Shown: positions 4,458 through 6,001 of the stretch, in pieces
How positions within the stretch are numbered: the stretch's first letter is position 1
Layout: every line of letters starts with the position of its first letter
Source: JBBSHJ01 sp038253135
GTDB taxonomy: Bacteria > Actinomycetota > Actinomycetes > Mycobacteriales > QHCD01
DNA: 6,001 nt
Assembly: GCA_038253135.1 (NCBI GenBank)
Contig: JBBSHJ010000148.1
Span: forward strand, 1 to 6,001
Direction: 5' to 3'
Made by a program: the position numbers and the translations under genes
The notes under the pieces: generated by a model
What the model saw: the letters and a program-made list of their open reading frames with translations, nothing else
What the model was told of the DNA's origin: nothing
Database searches by the model: none

Positions 4458-6001
4458 AGCGTTACCTCGAAGAGCGCATCGGTGCCGGACATCGGCTCGC
4501 TGTAGGCCACCTGGGCGATGCGGCCCGCAGCGGCGAGGTCACTCTCGAAGGCACGGATCAGCTCGCCGTCGCGGGCCGTCGCGATGACCCGGAGCTCGGC
4601 CACGTCGGTGCGCATCGACACCTTCGCATCGGACTTCGCCTTGCGCACGGCGCGGATCGCCCGCGAGGCCACGGTCAGCACGCTGGCGTCAGCCTCGGCG
4701 GCGAGGTCGCGCACCTCGGTGGCATCCGGCCACGGCGCCCGGTGTACGGACCCGTCCTGCCACCACGACCAGACCTCCTCGGTCACGAACGGCAAGACCG
4801 GGGCGAGGAGGCGGAGCACCGTCGCGAGCGCGACCGAGAGCGTCGCGCGCGCGGAGCGCGCGGCGTCCTCGCCGGCCTCCCCGTAGGCGCGGGCCTTCAC
4901 CAGCTCGAGGTAGTCATCGCACAGCGTCCAGAAGAACGTCTCAGTGCGCTCGAGCGCGAGTGCGAAGTTGTAGTCGTCGTACGCCGCCGTCGCGGTCTCG
5001 ACGACCTCGGCCAGCTCGGCCACCAGCGCCAGGTCGATCGGCTCGGTCACCTCACCGGCCTCGCCCGTCACGCCGGTGCCGAGGGCGAACTTGCTGGCGT
5101 TGAGGACCTTGACCGCGAGCCGCCGGCCGACCTTGATCTGGCTCTCCTCAACGGCCGAGTCGACTCCCAGGCGCGCGCTGCAGGCCCAATAGCGGAAGCC
5201 GTCGGAGCCGAAGCGCTCCAGGATGTCGATCGGTGTGCTCGCGCCGGTGGACTTGCCCATCTTCTTGCGGTCGGGATCGACGATCCAACCCGAAATCGCG
5301 GCGCTCTTCCACGGCGCCGCGCCCGACTCGAGGTGGGACCGCAAGACCGTGTCGAAGAGCCAGGTGCGGATGATGTCGTGCCCCTGCGGGCGCAGGTCCA
5401 TCGGGAAGACGCGGGCGAAGAGCTCGTCGTCGCGCTGCCACCCGCCGGCGATCTGCGGCGTCAGCGACGACGTCGCCCAGGTGTCGAGGACGTCGGGGTC
5501 GCCGATGAAACCGCTCGGCTTGCCCCGCTGATCCTCGGTGAATCCGGGCGGGGTGTCCTCGGCCGGATCGACCGGCAGCACATCCTCGGACGGGGTGATC
5601 GGTCTGCTGTAGTCGGCTTCACCGTCGGCGTCGAGTGGATACCAGAGAGGGAAGGGAACGCCGTAGAACCTTTGCCGGCTAATCAGCCAATCACCAGTCA
5701 GACCCTTGGCCCAGTTCTCGAACCGGTGCCGCATGAAGTCCGGGTGCCACTCGATCTCCCGCCCGCGGGCGATCAAGGCGTCGCGCAGATCGGCGTCGCG
5801 GCCGCCGTTCGTGATGTACCACTGGCGGCTGGTGACGATCTCGAGCGGCTTGTCGCCCCTCTCGTAGAACTTCACCTGGTGCGTGATCGGCTTCGGCTCG
5901 CCGTCGAGATCGCCGGACTCGCCCAAGAGTTCGAGAACTCGCTTCTGGGCCGAGAAGACCGTCTTGCCGGCGAGCTCGGCGTACGCCGTCCGGCCGCCGT
6001 C
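4454..6001 (-). CDS. valS: Valyl-tRNA synthetase, C-terminal 515 residues (N-terminus off right edge)
   Basis: This class I aminoacyl-tRNA synthetase charges tRNA-Val in the cytosol. The frame is open to the window edge, so about 515 of an expected 850-880 residues are present. Counting from the edge: the end of the editing-domain region with FYERGDKPLEIVTSRQWYI (45-63), GDWLISRQRFYGVPFP (103-118), DTWATSSLTPQIAGGW (173-188), LRPQGHDIIRTWLF (203-216), the KMSKS loop (247-251), and the anticodon-binding helical domain with FFWTLCDDYLELVKARAYG (356-374) and LAPVLPFVTEEVWSWW (399-414). The KMSKS loop reads KMGKS, with Ser replaced by Gly; both lysines are kept. The protein ends soon after the helical domain, without the C-terminal coiled coil of E. 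coli ValS, as is usual in actinobacteria. The stop overlaps the folC start. Confidence 0.96.
   Translation of the reverse strand, partial: DGGRTAYAELAGKTVFSAQKRVLELLGESGDLDGEPKPITHQVKFYERGDKPLEIVTSRQWYITNGGRDADLRDALIARGREIEWHPDFMRHRFENWAKGLTGDWLISRQRFYGVPFPLWYPLDADGEADYSRPITPSEDVLPVDPAEDTPPGFTEDQRGKPSGFIGDPDVLDTWATSSLTPQIAGGWQRDDELFARVFPMDLRPQGHDIIRTWLFDTVLRSHLESGAAPWKSAAISGWIVDPDRKKMGKSTGASTPIDILERFGSDGFRYWACSARLGVDSAVEESQIKVGRRLAVKVLNASKFALGTGVTGEAGEVTEPIDLALVAELAEVVETATAAYDDYNFALALERTETFFWTLCDDYLELVKARAYGEAGEDAARSARATLSVALATVLRLLAPVLPFVTEEVWSWWQDGSVHRAPWPDATEVRDLAAEADASVLTVASRAIRAVRKAKSDAKVSMRTDVAELRVIATARDGELIRAFESDLAAAGRIAQVAYSEPMSGTDALFEVTL
4465..4468 (-). promoter_or_regulatory. Shine-Dalgarno of folC
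   Basis: GAGG on the minus strand, seven bases before the GTG at 4457 and within the last codons of valS. It supports the GTG start that overlaps the valS stop. Confidence 0.6.

Noticed and set aside
4842..4865. GC-rich inverted repeat of alternating CG/GC bases inside valS
   Set aside because: It encodes an in-frame Ala/Arg/Ser stretch of valS, and alternating CG runs are common at this GC content.

Overview
The window reads as chromosome of a high-GC actinobacterium. Third codon positions of the clear genes are almost all G or C, and the gene order valS–folC–DUF4233 is an actinobacterial signature. I cannot name the genus.

The right two thirds (about 1612-6001) is one tightly packed minus-strand operon, read from right to left: valS (valyl-tRNA synthetase, N-terminus off the right edge), folC (folylpolyglutamate/dihydrofolate synthase), a small DUF4233 membrane protein and a crotonase-family enoyl-CoA hydratase. 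valS/folC and DUF4233/crotonase meet in 4-base GTGA stop-start overlaps, so translational coupling is likely. In the actinobacteria I know, ndk usually follows DUF4233; here a crotonase does.

The most unusual structure lies between folC and the DUF4233 gene, at 2913-3008. A 38-bp unit occurs twice in tandem (37 of 38 bases identical) and a third copy covers 20 bp of it. Read on the minus strand, each full unit is a complete 13-codon mini-cistron (MSTADARLSAAAR). Its GTG start overlaps the preceding stop as GTGA, and its TGA stop overlaps the next GTG. The stop of folC, two mini-cistrons and the DUF4233 start therefore form an unbroken relay of GTGA junctions. Removing both units would put the folC stop directly onto the DUF4233 start. 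The architecture recalls the mycobacterial MIRU elements, though the sequence need not be related.

The left third holds, on the plus strand, a convincing YjbQ/UPF0047 gene (1114-1518) convergent with the operon. Left of it is a compositionally softer region (about 172-1113) with two or three short, possibly broken membrane-protein reading frames. At the left edge is the N-terminus of a minus-strand gene of unknown function.

The operon genes join translation (ValS), one-carbon/folate metabolism (FolC) and acyl-CoA metabolism (crotonase). Apart from shared transcription, I see no direct functional link between the crotonase and the others.
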